Positions 25,120 to 35,043 are shown, numbered from the stretch's first letter. The stretch: 64,000 bases of DNA from Gammaproteobacteria bacterium (GCA_026398875.1 JAPLSB010000012.1:1-64000), one strand, 5' to 3'. The notes: a model not told the origin generated them from the letters alone. Program-made: numbers and translations.

Positions 25120-25545
25120 ATGCTGATCCCGTGCCCGCACTGCAATGCCGTCAATCGTGTTCCGGACGAGCGCCTCAGCGAAGCGCCGACCTGCGGGCGC
25201 TGCAAGTCGGCCCTGTTCGTGGCGGCGCCGCTGGTGCTGACGGCAGCGAACTTCGAGGCCCAGCTGACGCGCGGTGATCTGCCGCTGGTGATCGACTTCT
25301 GGGCGCCGTGGTGCGGCCCGTGCTTGTCGATGGCGCCGAGCTTCGCGCGCGCCGCCGCGGACATCGAGCCGCGGGCGCGGCTGGCCAAGCTCGATACCGA
25401 AGCCGAAAGCGCACTGGCGGCGCGGTTCAACATCCGCAGCATCCCGACCCTGATCGTCTTCCGCAGCGGCCGCGAGATCGCCCGCCAATCCGGGGCCATG
25501 CCGTTCCCGGCGCTGCTGCAGTGGATTCGCGGCGCCATCGCCTGA
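25120..25545 (+). CDS. trxC: Thioredoxin 2 (TrxC)
   Basis: A 141-residue thioredoxin with the extra N-terminal zinc ribbon of thioredoxin 2: CPHC at residues 5-8 and CGRC at about 27-30 give the four zinc ligands. The redox site is WAPWCGPC and the cis-Pro loop is SIPTLIVF. ATG at 25120 is chosen because TrxC proteins begin just before the zinc ribbon; an earlier ATG at 25039 gives a 27-residue tail without similarity. It is a cytoplasmic disulfide reductase active in oxidative stress. The next small gene follows 19 bp later. Confidence 0.93.
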   Translation: MLIPCPHCNAVNRVPDERLSEAPTCGRCKSALFVAAPLVLTAANFEAQLTRGDLPLVIDFWAPWCGPCLSMAPSFARAAADIEPRARLAKLDTEAESALAARFNIRSIPTLIVFRSGREIARQSGAMPFPALLQWIRGAIA

Positions 25546-25564
25546 GCTCCGGAGCTATACCGCC

Positions 25565-25756
25565 ATGCCGCGCCGCAACTCGCCCAGCGACATCACCACG
25601 CTTGACGACCTCAGCCAGCTTTCGGAAATCGTCGTCGACAAGCGTCAGGACAAGCGCGCCAACGCCAAGCGCAGTCGCCGCAATCGTCATTACGAGCGGC
25701 AGTTCCTGCGCAATGCGATCGGCCGTCCGCTCGCGGCGGACGACGACGAGTCGTAA
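25565..25756 (+). CDS. Small basic hypothetical protein
   Basis: A 63-residue, highly charged protein with a basic centre (DKRQDKRANAKRSRRNRHYERQF) and an acidic end. It starts 19 bp after trxC and has coding-like composition, so it may be a real gene of the same transcript, perhaps nucleic-acid binding. I do not recognise a family. Confidence 0.5.
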   Translation: MPRRNSPSDITTLDDLSQLSEIVVDKRQDKRANAKRSRRNRHYERQFLRNAIGRPLAADDDES

Positions 25757-26237
25757 TGAGACGCCATAGTTGACGCGCAAGCGCGGCGCGAACCGAGCAT
25801 GTCGCCTGCTGCGTTCGCACTGTGGGCCCGAAATCTGACCAGCTGCGCAGGGTCATGGACTGAGTGGTCTATCCGACAAGGGCGCTTGTTTCCCGGCGAA
25901 CGGCGCGAGCGGCTCGGCAGCCAGCACAAGACGCGCCGGGCAATCCACAAAAGCGGCACGCCGAAAAGTCTATTTGGAGCGAGGTTTTCATCGAGCGTGT
26001 CGCGCCGATAACGATATGGAGCGGGATACGCGTGCGGCTTTCGGCGAGAGACTTTCCTGAGTCTGTCGCTACAATGCGGGCGTCGGGACCTGTTTCTTAT
26101 TCTGTTGGCCACTCGAGACGCGCCGGTCAATCAGCTCGTATACCTTTCATGCTTCGATGGCACGCTTGGGGCATATTGGTTTTTGTGGGTTTCGACCGTC
26201 AGGCCATGGCTATGGCATTTGCATTTTTTGACTTCTC
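25757..26237. other. Gap upstream of the exopolysaccharide locus
   Basis: No credible gene. Short frames lack protein features. It should contain the promoter of the export gene at 26238; no element stands out. Confidence 0.5.
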
Positions 26238-27137
26238 ATGAAGAAAAGATTTCGTTGGTCGTCAGGGTCGGCTCGCGCGGTTATCCCTCGTCAGTGCAGT
26301 TACCTTGGGCTGCTCTTGCGGATTGTCTTGTGCATCGCAGTGCTCTCGGCGAACGCACTCCTGCCTGCAAGCGCGCAGACGACGCCAACCAATTTCGATG
26401 ATGCGGTTGAATACCGCCTCGGGCCTGGTGACCAGATCCGCATCCTGGTTTACCAAAGCCCTGACTTGAGCCTGGAAACGCGGCTGTCCGATCGCGGGCA
26501 GATCTCGTATCCGTTGCTTGGATCTCTAAAGCTGGGTGGCCTGACACTACGGGCGGCCGAGGCGCTGATTGCCAATGGGCTCAAGGCTGGGGAATTGCTG
26601 CGCAACCCTCAGGTGACCCTGATCCTCACCGAAGTTCGTGGCAACGTGGTCAGTGTTCTTGGTCAGGTTGGAACGCCGGGTCGCTATCCGCTGCTGGCTG
26701 GCGAAACGAGGCTCAGCGACGTGATTGCCACGGCAGGCGGGGTTTCCTTCCCTGGCGGTAGCGACGTGGTGACGGTGATCGGCACGCGGAATGGGCAGCC
26801 GTTCAGACAGAACGTGGACCTGCCGCTCGTTTTCAGCACGGCGAACCGCGCCGGGGACTTGGTGCTGCACGCCAACGACGTGGTTTACGTCTGGCGGGCG
26901 CCGCTCTTCTATATCTACGGTGAGGTCCAACGGCCCGGGCAGTATCGGGTCGACCGCTCCATGACCTTGCTGCAAGGTTTGGCAGCGGGCGGTGGCCTGA
27001 CGCTGCGAGGCTCCGAAAAAGGAATCCGCATTCACCGGCGCACGGCGGATCCTGCAAAGACCGACGTATTGCAGCCGGGCATGGATGAGCCGTTGCGTGA
27101 CGGTGATGTCATCTACGTCCGCGAAAGCCTGTTTTGA
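26238..27137 (+). CDS. Polysaccharide export protein, Wza/EpsE-like
   Basis: A 299-residue outer-membrane polysaccharide export protein. A signal peptide precedes a type I cleavage site (LLPASAQ); there is no clear lipobox cysteine. The Poly_export domain starts YRLGPGDQIRILVYQSPDLS (about 55-75), followed by SLBB repeats with GTPGRYPLLAGETRLSDVI and GEVQRPGQYRVDRSMTLLQGL. It forms the outer channel for the polymer assembled by the downstream genes. It is the first gene of the plus-strand EPS locus. Confidence 0.92.
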   Translation: MKKRFRWSSGSARAVIPRQCSYLGLLLRIVLCIAVLSANALLPASAQTTPTNFDDAVEYRLGPGDQIRILVYQSPDLSLETRLSDRGQISYPLLGSLKLGGLTLRAAEALIANGLKAGELLRNPQVTLILTEVRGNVVSVLGQVGTPGRYPLLAGETRLSDVIATAGGVSFPGGSDVVTVIGTRNGQPFRQNVDLPLVFSTANRAGDLVLHANDVVYVWRAPLFYIYGEVQRPGQYRVDRSMTLLQGLAAGGGLTLRGSEKGIRIHRRTADPAKTDVLQPGMDEPLRDGDVIYVRESLF

Positions 27138-27530
27138 TTTATCGGATCAGCTGACTCCGTTGAACGGCGCAACGCAGTGGCGAGCGATCGCATTGACTGC
27201 GTTGCGAGCGATGCGACGCGAGCTTCACCGGGTTTTGATGATGCTGCTTCCGTGGACGGCTGCAAGACCCGCACCACGCGGTCCTGCTTCATGTCCGGGC
27301 ACATCCTGATTGTCGTTTTTCTTGGGTTGTTTTGGACCTGACGGTCCAACGCAGCAGTTGCACGCTTATTGCAGCTAGGGTTGATCTTGAATTCCCACTT
27401 GAGGGTCGTCGTTGGAGACGGTCTCATCACGGCGCCGTTGCGTGGTGAGTACGAACTCAGCATCGGCAGAAGGTTTCAGGTCTGAAGATGTGTATGACGC
27501 GCGTGATGAAGGTGCCGAGCCCAAGCCCAA
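27138..27530. other. Gap with a sigma-54-like motif (27358-27373)
   Basis: No gene is visible. TTGCACGCTTATTGCA at 27358-27373 fits the -24/-12 consensus except that the first G of the -24 pair is T. It lies about 170 bp before the PHP phosphatase gene and may be a degenerate promoter. Confidence 0.35.
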
Positions 27531-28295
27531 ATGATTGATTTACATTGTCATCTCTTGCCGGGCCTCGACGACGGTCCAGAGTCGATTGATGAGGCGCTAG
27601 CACTGGCGGTTGCCTTGGTTGCGGATGGCGTCACTCACGTTGTCGCGACCCCGCATGTGTTTCCAGGGCGATACGACAACAAGCGCACGTCGATCGAAGC
27701 GCAGCACGCCGGTTTCGTCAAATTGCTGGCGCAGCGGGAAATCCCCTTGGCAATCAGTTTCGCGGGAGAAGTCCGCCTAAGCCCGGACGTGCTTGATTGG
27801 CTGGCCGAAGGTGAGCTGCCATTCCTTGCCGGAGACGCTGCTCGACAGGGCAAGGCGCCGAAGGCAATGCTGCTTGAAATGCCTGATGGTCAGATTCCGC
27901 TTGGTGCGGACCGCTTTTGCGAACTGTTGTTGAAGCAGGGCATCACGCCGGTCATCGCTCACCCGGAACGCAACCGCGGCGTGGTCGAACGACCCGAACG
28001 TATTCGACGTTTCGTCGATGCCGGTTGTCAGCTGCAACTCACCGCGGCTTCGGTGATCGGTCAGTTCGGCAGCAGAGCGCACACGACGGCACTTTTCCTG
28101 CTTGATCAAGGCTGGGTGCATATCGTGGCTTCCGATGCACACAACTTGCAGGGGCGGGCGCCGCGCCTCAGTGCTGCGCATGAATGGCTGACCTCTCATT
28201 ATGGGATCGACGCGGCGAACGACCTGACGATCCACGGCCCCGCCCGTGTTTGCGGGTTGTCGGCCGATCCCCGTCGGGAACCAACCAAATCATGA
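27531..28295 (+). CDS. CpsB/CapC-type tyrosine-protein phosphatase (PHP domain)
   Basis: A 254-residue manganese-dependent PHP phosphatase of the YwqE/CpsB class, which dephosphorylates the BY-kinase of capsule and EPS systems. Metal ligands are in MIDLHCHLLPGLDDGP, VATPHVFPG, ITPVIAHPERNRG and VASDAHNLQGR. Its presumed partner is the tyrosine kinase at 31153. It starts soon after a 390-bp gap, so it may have its own promoter. Confidence 0.93.
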   Translation: MIDLHCHLLPGLDDGPESIDEALALAVALVADGVTHVVATPHVFPGRYDNKRTSIEAQHAGFVKLLAQREIPLAISFAGEVRLSPDVLDWLAEGELPFLAGDAARQGKAPKAMLLEMPDGQIPLGADRFCELLLKQGITPVIAHPERNRGVVERPERIRRFVDAGCQLQLTAASVIGQFGSRAHTTALFLLDQGWVHIVASDAHNLQGRAPRLSAAHEWLTSHYGIDAANDLTIHGPARVCGLSADPRREPTKS

Positions 28296-28310
28296 ACGGG
28301 ATCTTGTCGC

Positions 28311-29039
28311 ATGTCTGACCAAGTGATACCCCGTGGAACGCTCGCTCCGGCCGCTGAACACAGCCGGCTGATCTGGGTGATGGGATTTGTCGTGCTGCTG
28401 ATCAGTGTGTGGCTGGTGCCTGTGGCCTGGCGCCAGCTGGTCGCTGACCTGATGGCTGCGCCGGCCCGCGTCACTATCAACACGCACGCCAGCCAGGCAC
28501 GCCCTGAAGAGAATGCCGAAGTTTGGCGCGAACATCGGGTTCGGTTGCAGTCAGCACTCAAGCTGCAGTTCGCGAACGCGGCGGCACATGCTGATCTGGC
28601 AGCCTTGCTGGTCTCGGCTGCCGGTGTGCAGGGCCTGACTGACGACGAAATCGTCGAGAGTCGACTCGGCGGCATCCTGCATTATCAGGAAGCAAGCCGG
28701 CTGCGTCCGTCAGATCCTCGACTGTGGCTGGAGCTTGCGCGCGCGTACCTGGTCGCTGGTGATGTCGGGCCAGAGTTCCAGATTGCCTGGCAACGTGCAG
28801 CCATTCTGGGTCCGTACGAAGCGGTGGTTCAGAGCGGGCTATTCGAACTGGCGATGATCGCTCGTTCGTCAATATCGTTGCCGACGATGAACGACTGGGT
28901 CAGCAAGCTTTACGCGAGCGCCGACGAGCGCAAGCGCTCGGCGATGCGCAAATTGGCCGCGCAGTACTCGGTGCAGCTTGACGAAAACGGCACGCCGACC
29001 GTTTCTGAAGCGGGCCGCGTTGATAGCCCGGCAGAATGA
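28311..29039 (+). CDS. Membrane-anchored TPR-like protein of the EPS locus
   Basis: A 242-residue protein with one N-terminal membrane helix (LIWVMGFVVLLISVWLVPVAW, about 25-45) and a helical periplasmic part with tetratricopeptide-like pattern, for example YQEASRLRPSDPRLWLELARAYLVAG. It begins 15 bp after the phosphatase. Similar proteins often accompany O-antigen ligase-type genes and may help assemble the polymerase complex; no activity is known. Confidence 0.7.
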   Translation: MSDQVIPRGTLAPAAEHSRLIWVMGFVVLLISVWLVPVAWRQLVADLMAAPARVTINTHASQARPEENAEVWREHRVRLQSALKLQFANAAAHADLAALLVSAAGVQGLTDDEIVESRLGGILHYQEASRLRPSDPRLWLELARAYLVAGDVGPEFQIAWQRAAILGPYEAVVQSGLFELAMIARSSISLPTMNDWVSKLYASADERKRSAMRKLAAQYSVQLDENGTPTVSEAGRVDSPAE

Positions 29040-29518
29040 TGGTCTGGATCACGCCGGGACCGTGTGAATAATTGCGAAGCCGCGATGAAGTTCGATCCGA
29101 AGCGTATCTGTGCGGGTGGAGCGCCCTTTAGCCTGCAAAGTTCAACTGGGCAGGGTAAAGCTTCCGATATTGCTTTGATGGAGTTCATTGTTGCAGCGGC
29201 GTAATGCCTGTGCCGAGCATGATCACAGCGCTGCCAGTGGATGCGATCCGAACATCAGGCTTTTCCACTCGGAGCGGTAGGGTTTTTCGGAGGGCATGGT
29301 CATGAAGATGTCTGCACGTCACTTTCGGCCGACGAGGTTTGCGGAATATCTTTCGCCTCTGCTGCATGTGACGACCGCATGTTCCGCGAACCGGACGTTG
29401 ATGCGGGACATGAGCCCTGATGCCCAGTCATAGAGTCAAACGCGCTGAGCTTTCGAGTACGTCAGCTTCCCCGGCAGTCACCTCCGCGCAGCCGACCTTC
29501 GGCGCAGGCGCATAACGC
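29040..29518. other. Gap before the O-antigen ligase-like gene
   Basis: A 479-bp stretch without a credible gene or recognisable element on either strand. A promoter for 29519 may be here. Confidence 0.5.
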
Positions 29519-31090
29519 ATGGCATTTCTGATGCAGCCCTCCATCACGCGCGTACGAAGCCGCAATCCAGCTCCTGAACAGTCAGCGCTCACCCGCGTTG
29601 CCTGGGCCCTCTTTCTGGTTTCGGTGATCTGGGCGCCGCTGCCTTTGGGCAGCAATCGGCCTTGGGCTGCAGCGCTGCTGGTGCTTTGGCAATGGGCGTT
29701 GCTGCTGGCGGTTCTGGCGGCAGGGCTACGGCGGCCGCAGGTTTCGGCGACCTGGCCGTCACGGGTGCTGTCGGCGAAATGGCCGTTGCTGCTGTTGCTC
29801 GGCTTCTGCACGTTGCTGGGGCTGCAATTGATGCCCGCGTGGCCGCCAGCTCTGCGCATGGCATGGTTGCCGCTTTCGATGCCGGTCGGCGGCGGAAACC
29901 TGCCGGGCGCCATGACGCTTGATGCCGCCGCGACTTCGCGCTTTCTGGTTAATTCTCTTGGCCACCTCGCGTCGTTCGTGCTCGTGCTGCTGCTTTGCGA
30001 CAGCCGCAAGCGAGTGCAATGGTTGCTGGCCACGTTGCTGGCCAGCGGCGTTCTGCAGGCGTTACTGGCGGTTGTTCTCGGCGCCGGTGATGGGCACTAC
30101 CAGCTGTTCTTCCATGAATTCAAACAAGGAACCCGGGCCACCGGTACTTTTCCGAATCCCGACCATCTGGCGGGTTACATGGAATTGTGTATTGCTGCCG
30201 GGATGGGCTTGATGATTTCGCAGTTCGCGTCGTCAACGGACCGTACCCACCGCGACAATAGGAAAGAAGCCTTTTTGCGAGTGTTCAAGTTGGTGCTCAG
30301 CACCAAGATGCTGGTTCGCCTGATGCTGGTGATTCTGATCATTGCCTTGGTGAAGACCCATTCTCGGATGGGCAACGGTGTGGTGCTGCTGTCGATGATG
30401 GTGGTCGCAGCCGCAGCTGCCGTCGCCTCGCCGCAATTGCGGAGACCGATTTCGTGGCTGCTGGCCAGCATGCTGCTCGTCGATGTCATCGTCGTCGGCC
30501 AATGGGTGGGACTGTCGCGGGTGGTTGAACGCGTTAGCGGTACGTCAATTGCGTTGGAAGCATCGCAAGCCTCCGCCGAACGTCTGGAAGTGGTGCGGGA
30601 CTATCGAGAGGAAACGCTGCTTGCCCGAATGGATGCGCCGCGCGCTGCGCTGGACCTGGCACTCGATGCCCCCTGGACTGGTCATGGCGGCGGCACGTTC
30701 TTCACAGCTTTTCCGCCATTCAAGACGGACGAGGTGTATCCGCAGTACTTCGAGCATGCGCACAATGATTACGCTGAAATCGCCGCCGACACCGGCTTTC
30801 TCGGGTTGTTGCTTCTGCTCGGCATCGGTTTCACAAGCGTGGTGCTGGCCGCGCGCATGCTGCATGACGATCAACCACAGCTCCGGCGGAGTGTCGGCAT
30901 CGCCGTGCTGATCGCGGCCTTGTCCTTGGGCCTGCACAGCATCGTCGATTTCAACCTGCAGATCTTCGCCGTGTCTTCAGGATTCACCTGCTTGCTGGCA
31001 CTGGCTTGGGCGACGAATGCAACGCCTGTCAAGGCGTTGCGCACACAATCCACAGAACGCGGTTCGGCAACGTCCCCGCGAGACCGCTGA
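29519..31090 (+). CDS. O-antigen ligase/polymerase (Wzy-WaaL) family membrane protein
   Basis: A 523-residue inner-membrane protein with about ten or more hydrophobic helices and a long periplasmic loop. The loop carries APWTGHGGGTFFTAFPPFK and the family motif HAHNDYAEIAADTGFLGLLL, typical of the Wzy_C/O-antigen ligase domain. It probably polymerises or transfers the undecaprenyl-linked repeat units. A second, unrelated protein of this class is encoded at 36905, so the roles of the two may be divided (polymerase versus ligase). Confidence 0.88.
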   Translation: MAFLMQPSITRVRSRNPAPEQSALTRVAWALFLVSVIWAPLPLGSNRPWAAALLVLWQWALLLAVLAAGLRRPQVSATWPSRVLSAKWPLLLLLGFCTLLGLQLMPAWPPALRMAWLPLSMPVGGGNLPGAMTLDAAATSRFLVNSLGHLASFVLVLLLCDSRKRVQWLLATLLASGVLQALLAVVLGAGDGHYQLFFHEFKQGTRATGTFPNPDHLAGYMELCIAAGMGLMISQFASSTDRTHRDNRKEAFLRVFKLVLSTKMLVRLMLVILIIALVKTHSRMGNGVVLLSMMVVAAAAAVASPQLRRPISWLLASMLLVDVIVVGQWVGLSRVVERVSGTSIALEASQASAERLEVVRDYREETLLARMDAPRAALDLALDAPWTGHGGGTFFTAFPPFKTDEVYPQYFEHAHNDYAEIAADTGFLGLLLLLGIGFTSVVLAARMLHDDQPQLRRSVGIAVLIAALSLGLHSIVDFNLQIFAVSSGFTCLLALAWATNATPVKALRTQSTERGSATSPRDR

Positions 31091-31152
31091 TCTGACTGCG
31101 TTCGATCAGGGCTTACACTACGCTTGCTTCTCTCCGGATCCCCGCCGCTCGC

Positions 31153-33450
31153 ATGAACCTTCCTGCTCCGAATTCCAAGTCACCTCAGACCCCTGTGGTT
31201 GCCGCTGAGGTTTTTCAGCCGATTGGCGAGCAGCCCCAAGGCGAAGACACCATTGATCTTCTGGAGTACTGGCACAGCGTCAAGAAGAGGAAGTGGGCGA
31301 TTCTCGGTTTCGCGGCCGCCAGTGCAGTGCTGGCGGGTGCGATTTCGTTCGCGATCACGCCGATTTACCAAGGCGTCAGCATGGTGCAGATCGAGTCACG
31401 TGCCAACAAGCTGGTCTCGATCGAGGACGTTTACGGCGGTGCTGTTCAGGCTGCGGAGCACTATCAAACCCAGACCGAGATTCTGAATTCCCGCGAAGTT
31501 GCGGAGCGAACTGTAAGAGCCTTGAAGCTCTGGGAGCTTCCGGAGTACTCGCCGAAAAACAAGTCAGACGGCCTGCTGACGCAGATCAAGGTGATGCTGG
31601 GTCTCGGCAGCCTCGAACCGGAAACTGAAGAGAGCCTCGTTCGCGCGACCACTGATCTGCTTCGCGAAAACATCAGCTTGGCGCCGATCCGGAATAGCCA
31701 GTTGGTCAAGCTGCAGGTCGAATCCACAGACCCCGTACTGGCAGCACGCCTTGCGAATGCGGTGGCGGAAAACTACATCATCAATGATCGCCAGTCGCGA
31801 TTCGAGGTCACTCAGCAGGCCAGCCAGTACCTTCAGGATCAGTTGGGGGATCTGCGTGCCAAATTGCGCCAGTCCGAGCAGGCCTTGCAGGCTTATCGTC
31901 AGAAGAAAGGCATCATCAGCTTGGGCGGCTCGGCCCAGACTTTGGCGGGACAGCAAGCCGGCGGCACCAACGAACAATTTGTCGCAGCGCGCTCGAACCG
32001 CATGCAGTTGGAAGCGGCCTATCAGCAGCTGAATGCAGTCCCGCGCGGCCAGTACAGTGGCGTGCCGTCCATCATGCGCGACCCGTCGGTGATCTCCGCG
32101 CAGGCGCGTGTCACGGAATTGACGCAGAAGCTGGCGCAGCTGTCTGAAACGCTCGGTGCGAAAAACAACCAGGTGCTGCAGGCCCGGGCCGAACTGCAGG
32201 CGGCGACCACCAGCCTGTACAGCGCGCAAACGGCCGTGGCCGACAGCTTGCTGCGCGAATACCGCGCTGCGCTGGCCACCGAAAAAAGCCTGGAACGGGA
32301 ACTCGGAGCGGCGCGTTCCGATGTGGCGGAGGTCAACAAGGAAGAGTTCGAACTGGCCGTGCTGGAGCGGGATGTCCAAAGCAACCGCGAGCTTTACGAC
32401 ATGTTCATGAGCCGCGCCAAGGAAACCAATCTTGCCAGCGAAGTGCAGTCGGCTATCGCTCGGATTGTCGATCCGGCCGTGCCGCCCGAGTTGCCGATCA
32501 AGCCGAGAAAAGGGCTGCTGGTAGTGATGGTATTGCTGCTGTCCCTGTTCGCTGGCGCATCGGTATCGGTGCTGCTCGACATGCTCGACAACACGCTGAA
32601 AGACGGCAACGAAGCCGAATCACGCTTGAGACTGCCGCTGTTGACGGCGCTTCCGGCCATCGACGAGCACGAGCATGCGGAAATGGCCCGGCTGTTCATC
32701 GACGAGCCGAACAGCCAGCATGCTGAGGCGATCCGTACCGCGAGAACCGGTGTGCTGCTCAGCAGCATCGATCAACCTACCAAATGCATCCTGGTCACCA
32801 GCTCGATTCCGGGGGAAGGCAAGACCACGCTGGCGATCAATTTGGCACTGGCGCACGCCCAAACCAAGCGTACGTTGTTGATCGACGCCGACATGCGCCG
32901 CCCGCAGGTCGGCCGTCGCCTCGGCTTGAATCCTGCTGCGAAGGGGCTATCCAATCTGGTCGCCGGGCAGGCGCTGTTGCCACAATGCCTGCATACCGTC
33001 GCAGACAGTCAGCTGCTGGTGATGCCGGTCGGTGATCTTCCGCCCAATCCTCTGGAGTTGATCCTGTCGGACCGCTTCAAGGCGGAGTTGGCAAAGCTGA
33101 TGGATCAGTTCGAGATCGTGATGATCGACTCTCCGCCCGTCGAGCTGGTCAGTGATGCCCTGGTCATCGCGCCATTGGCAACGAGTACGGTGCTTGTTGC
33201 CAAGGCAATGTCGACGCCAACGCCGCTGGTACAGAAGAGTATTGCTCGCCTGCAACGTGCCGGCGCCAATATGCTTGGCGTGGTGCTGAATCAGCTGGAC
33301 CTACGCAAGGCGGGCAGCTACCAGGGCAAGTACTACGGTGTTGAGGAATATGGTTACAACTATGGTGGCGACGCTTACACCGGGAAAGGCTATGAATCAG
33401 GAAAGCCCAAGGCGTTGAAAGGAGAGGCTCGCAGCCGAACCTCCACTTGA
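31153..33450 (+). CDS. Chain-length regulator fused to BY-type tyrosine kinase (Wzc/GumC-like)
   Basis: A 765-residue protein. An N-terminal Wzz domain with a membrane helix (around 50-68) and a coiled-coil periplasmic part is followed by a GNVR-type stretch (YDMFMSRAKETNLASEV), a second helix (LLVVMVLLLSLFAGASVSVLL) and a cytoplasmic kinase. Kinase motifs are Walker A SIPGEGKTT (about 552-560), Walker A' LLIDADMRRPQ and Walker B IVMIDSPPVE (about 655). The C-terminal tyrosine cluster (YYGVEEYGYNYGGDAYTGKGY region) is the autophosphorylation site. It controls polymer length with the phosphatase at 27531. Confidence 0.95.
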   Translation: MNLPAPNSKSPQTPVVAAEVFQPIGEQPQGEDTIDLLEYWHSVKKRKWAILGFAAASAVLAGAISFAITPIYQGVSMVQIESRANKLVSIEDVYGGAVQAAEHYQTQTEILNSREVAERTVRALKLWELPEYSPKNKSDGLLTQIKVMLGLGSLEPETEESLVRATTDLLRENISLAPIRNSQLVKLQVESTDPVLAARLANAVAENYIINDRQSRFEVTQQASQYLQDQLGDLRAKLRQSEQALQAYRQKKGIISLGGSAQTLAGQQAGGTNEQFVAARSNRMQLEAAYQQLNAVPRGQYSGVPSIMRDPSVISAQARVTELTQKLAQLSETLGAKNNQVLQARAELQAATTSLYSAQTAVADSLLREYRAALATEKSLERELGAARSDVAEVNKEEFELAVLERDVQSNRELYDMFMSRAKETNLASEVQSAIARIVDPAVPPELPIKPRKGLLVVMVLLLSLFAGASVSVLLDMLDNTLKDGNEAESRLRLPLLTALPAIDEHEHAEMARLFIDEPNSQHAEAIRTARTGVLLSSIDQPTKCILVTSSIPGEGKTTLAINLALAHAQTKRTLLIDADMRRPQVGRRLGLNPAAKGLSNLVAGQALLPQCLHTVADSQLLVMPVGDLPPNPLELILSDRFKAELAKLMDQFEIVMIDSPPVELVSDALVIAPLATSTVLVAKAMSTPTPLVQKSIARLQRAGANMLGVVLNQLDLRKAGSYQGKYYGVEEYGYNYGGDAYTGKGYESGKPKALKGEARSRTST

Positions 33451-33865
33451 GCGCCTTGAATTGACGCACGAGCATTGACTGCTACGCGGCGGTTAGCCGG
33501 TGTAGCAATAAGCCGAAGGTCATAGGCGACTCAATAAGTCGAGTATTCCCCAGCCGCAACTACGCGCCGAGGCGCTGATGGCGTGGTGCCGATCTGAGCG
33601 CCTCAGCACAAGAATTATTGGAAACAGCAGAAGACATTTTCTTTCCCCCGGAAAGTCGTAGTGCAGCGAACGGAGCGAGAGCAAGTCGCAACGGCTTTAA
33701 TGCTCTGCAGGCGATCGCAATTACGGTACTTTTCCAAGTCGCGCTTGATTCATGCTGTACAAGCAAAATGAGCTCAAGCGAGCGGGTATGTTTGCAACTT
33801 GGTGCTACCAACCCAGGCAGTTGGTGCACGGGTATTCGACACCGTGTGCTGACCCAAGACTGCCA
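33451..33865. other. Gap after the kinase gene
   Basis: No gene is visible. Small open frames show no similarity. The part nearest 33866 may hold further decayed transposase sequence. Confidence 0.45.
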
Positions 33866-34071
33866 GACGGTGAGTCCATGAGTCACATGGGTACGAGCAC
33901 GGATAAGCCGTCAACGGCAAGCTTCTTCAAGACTCTCAACGTTGAGTGGATGCGTCAAACGCGTTTCGACAAGGCGTATGTCGCCGACTGATATCGACGA
34001 CTGGTTTGACGACTACTAAAATCCTCGACACATGTAATCAGCAATCAACACTAAGGTCCCAGCGAAAATGG
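33866..34071 (+). pseudogene. IS3-type transposase relic
   Basis: Translation gives MSHMGTSTDKPSTASFFKTL and NVEWMRQTRF, close to the DDE-domain end of IS3-family OrfB proteins (SMS-G-x-DN-x-ESFFKTLKVE). After a stop at 33989-33991 the next frame continues DIDDWFDDY, a stop, NPRHM, a stop, SAINTKVPAKM, resembling the final I-D-W-x-x-YN-x-R-x-HSAL-x-x-SP part. Two frames and several stops show it is dead. It marks an old insertion at a gene-poor joint in the EPS locus. Confidence 0.5.
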
Positions 34072-34233
34072 ACGCAGGCGTCGTGTCGCTACAGCCTCAT
34101 GTATATCTAAGCGAGGCACGGCACCTTTTTTGCTTCGCTTGATGCGCATCCCGTAAAAAAACGGTTAACATTTTTTCTTAAGATCAACGCACGCTGCCAA
34201 GCTGGCATGCGGTAACAGAGAACATCCAGCGCC

Positions 34234-35043
34234 ATGCAGCCAAGTGTCGATCAAAACGCGACCATCATCGCCTCGGGTACGCCTGCCACGCGCGTGCTGG
34301 GAGTTCCCGTTAGCACTGTCAATATGCCGCAGGCAATCGACACGATCCTGTCATGGATCGCGCGGGGGCAAGCGCATTACGTGTGTGTGCGCGACGTGCA
34401 TGGTGTGATGCGCGCACAAGAAGATAACCAACTCCTTGAAATCCACCATCGCGCCGGCCTGGTGACACCGGATGGCATGCCGCTGGTCTGGCTGTCCAAG
34501 CGGCGCGGTTACCGGCACGTCAGTCGCGTCTGCGGTGCGGACCTGGTGGCCGAACTTTGCGCCGGCAGCGTCGCCCACGGCATCAGCCATTATTTTTATG
34601 GAGGCAAGCCAGGGGTCGCCGAACGGATGGCGGAAGCGCTGGTCGCCCGGTTTCCGGGGCTGAAGGTGGCGGGCACGAGCACGCCGCCATTCGGAGATAT
34701 GAGTGCCGAGGAAGATGCCGCCGCCACGCAGGCGATCGTCACGTCTGGCGCGGGCGTGGTGTGGGTCGGGCTGTCTACCCCGAAGCAGGAATACTGGATG
34801 CGTGACCATGTCGACCGCATTCCAGGTGCAACGCTCATCGGTGTGGGCGCCGCATTCGATTTCTACGCTGGCGATGTGAAGCGAGCACCTGTCTGGATGC
34901 ATCACAGCGGCCTCGAATGGCTTCATCGCTTGCTAAGCGAGCCGCGCCGGCTGTGGCGCCGCTACCTGGTGATGGCCCCTAAATTTGTCCTGATGGTCGC
35001 TTGGCGTGGATTGCGGCAGCGGGCATCTTGGGGAAGCTCTTGA
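34234..35043 (+). CDS. WecB/TagA/CpsF-family glycosyltransferase (GT26)
   Basis: A 269-residue cytoplasmic GT26 enzyme, which adds a sugar (often N-acetyl-mannosaminuronate, N-acetylmannosamine or glucose-type residues) to a lipid-linked acceptor. Family marks are GLVTPDGMPLVWLSKRRG, VCGADLVAELC, YFYGGKPGVAE and VWVGLSTPKQEYWMRDH, followed by GVGAAFDFYAGDVKRAPVWM. The next gene begins within its 3' end. The exact sugar cannot be read. Confidence 0.93.
   Translation: MQPSVDQNATIIASGTPATRVLGVPVSTVNMPQAIDTILSWIARGQAHYVCVRDVHGVMRAQEDNQLLEIHHRAGLVTPDGMPLVWLSKRRGYRHVSRVCGADLVAELCAGSVAHGISHYFYGGKPGVAERMAEALVARFPGLKVAGTSTPPFGDMSAEEDAAATQAIVTSGAGVVWVGLSTPKQEYWMRDHVDRIPGATLIGVGAAFDFYAGDVKRAPVWMHHSGLEWLHRLLSEPRRLWRRYLVMAPKFVLMVAWRGLRQRASWGSS

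Noticed and set aside
28311-29039. Exosortase or PEP-CTERM system in the EPS locus
   Set aside because: The gene has one membrane helix and TPR-like repeats only; no exosortase signature or PEP-CTERM tail was found in the locus.
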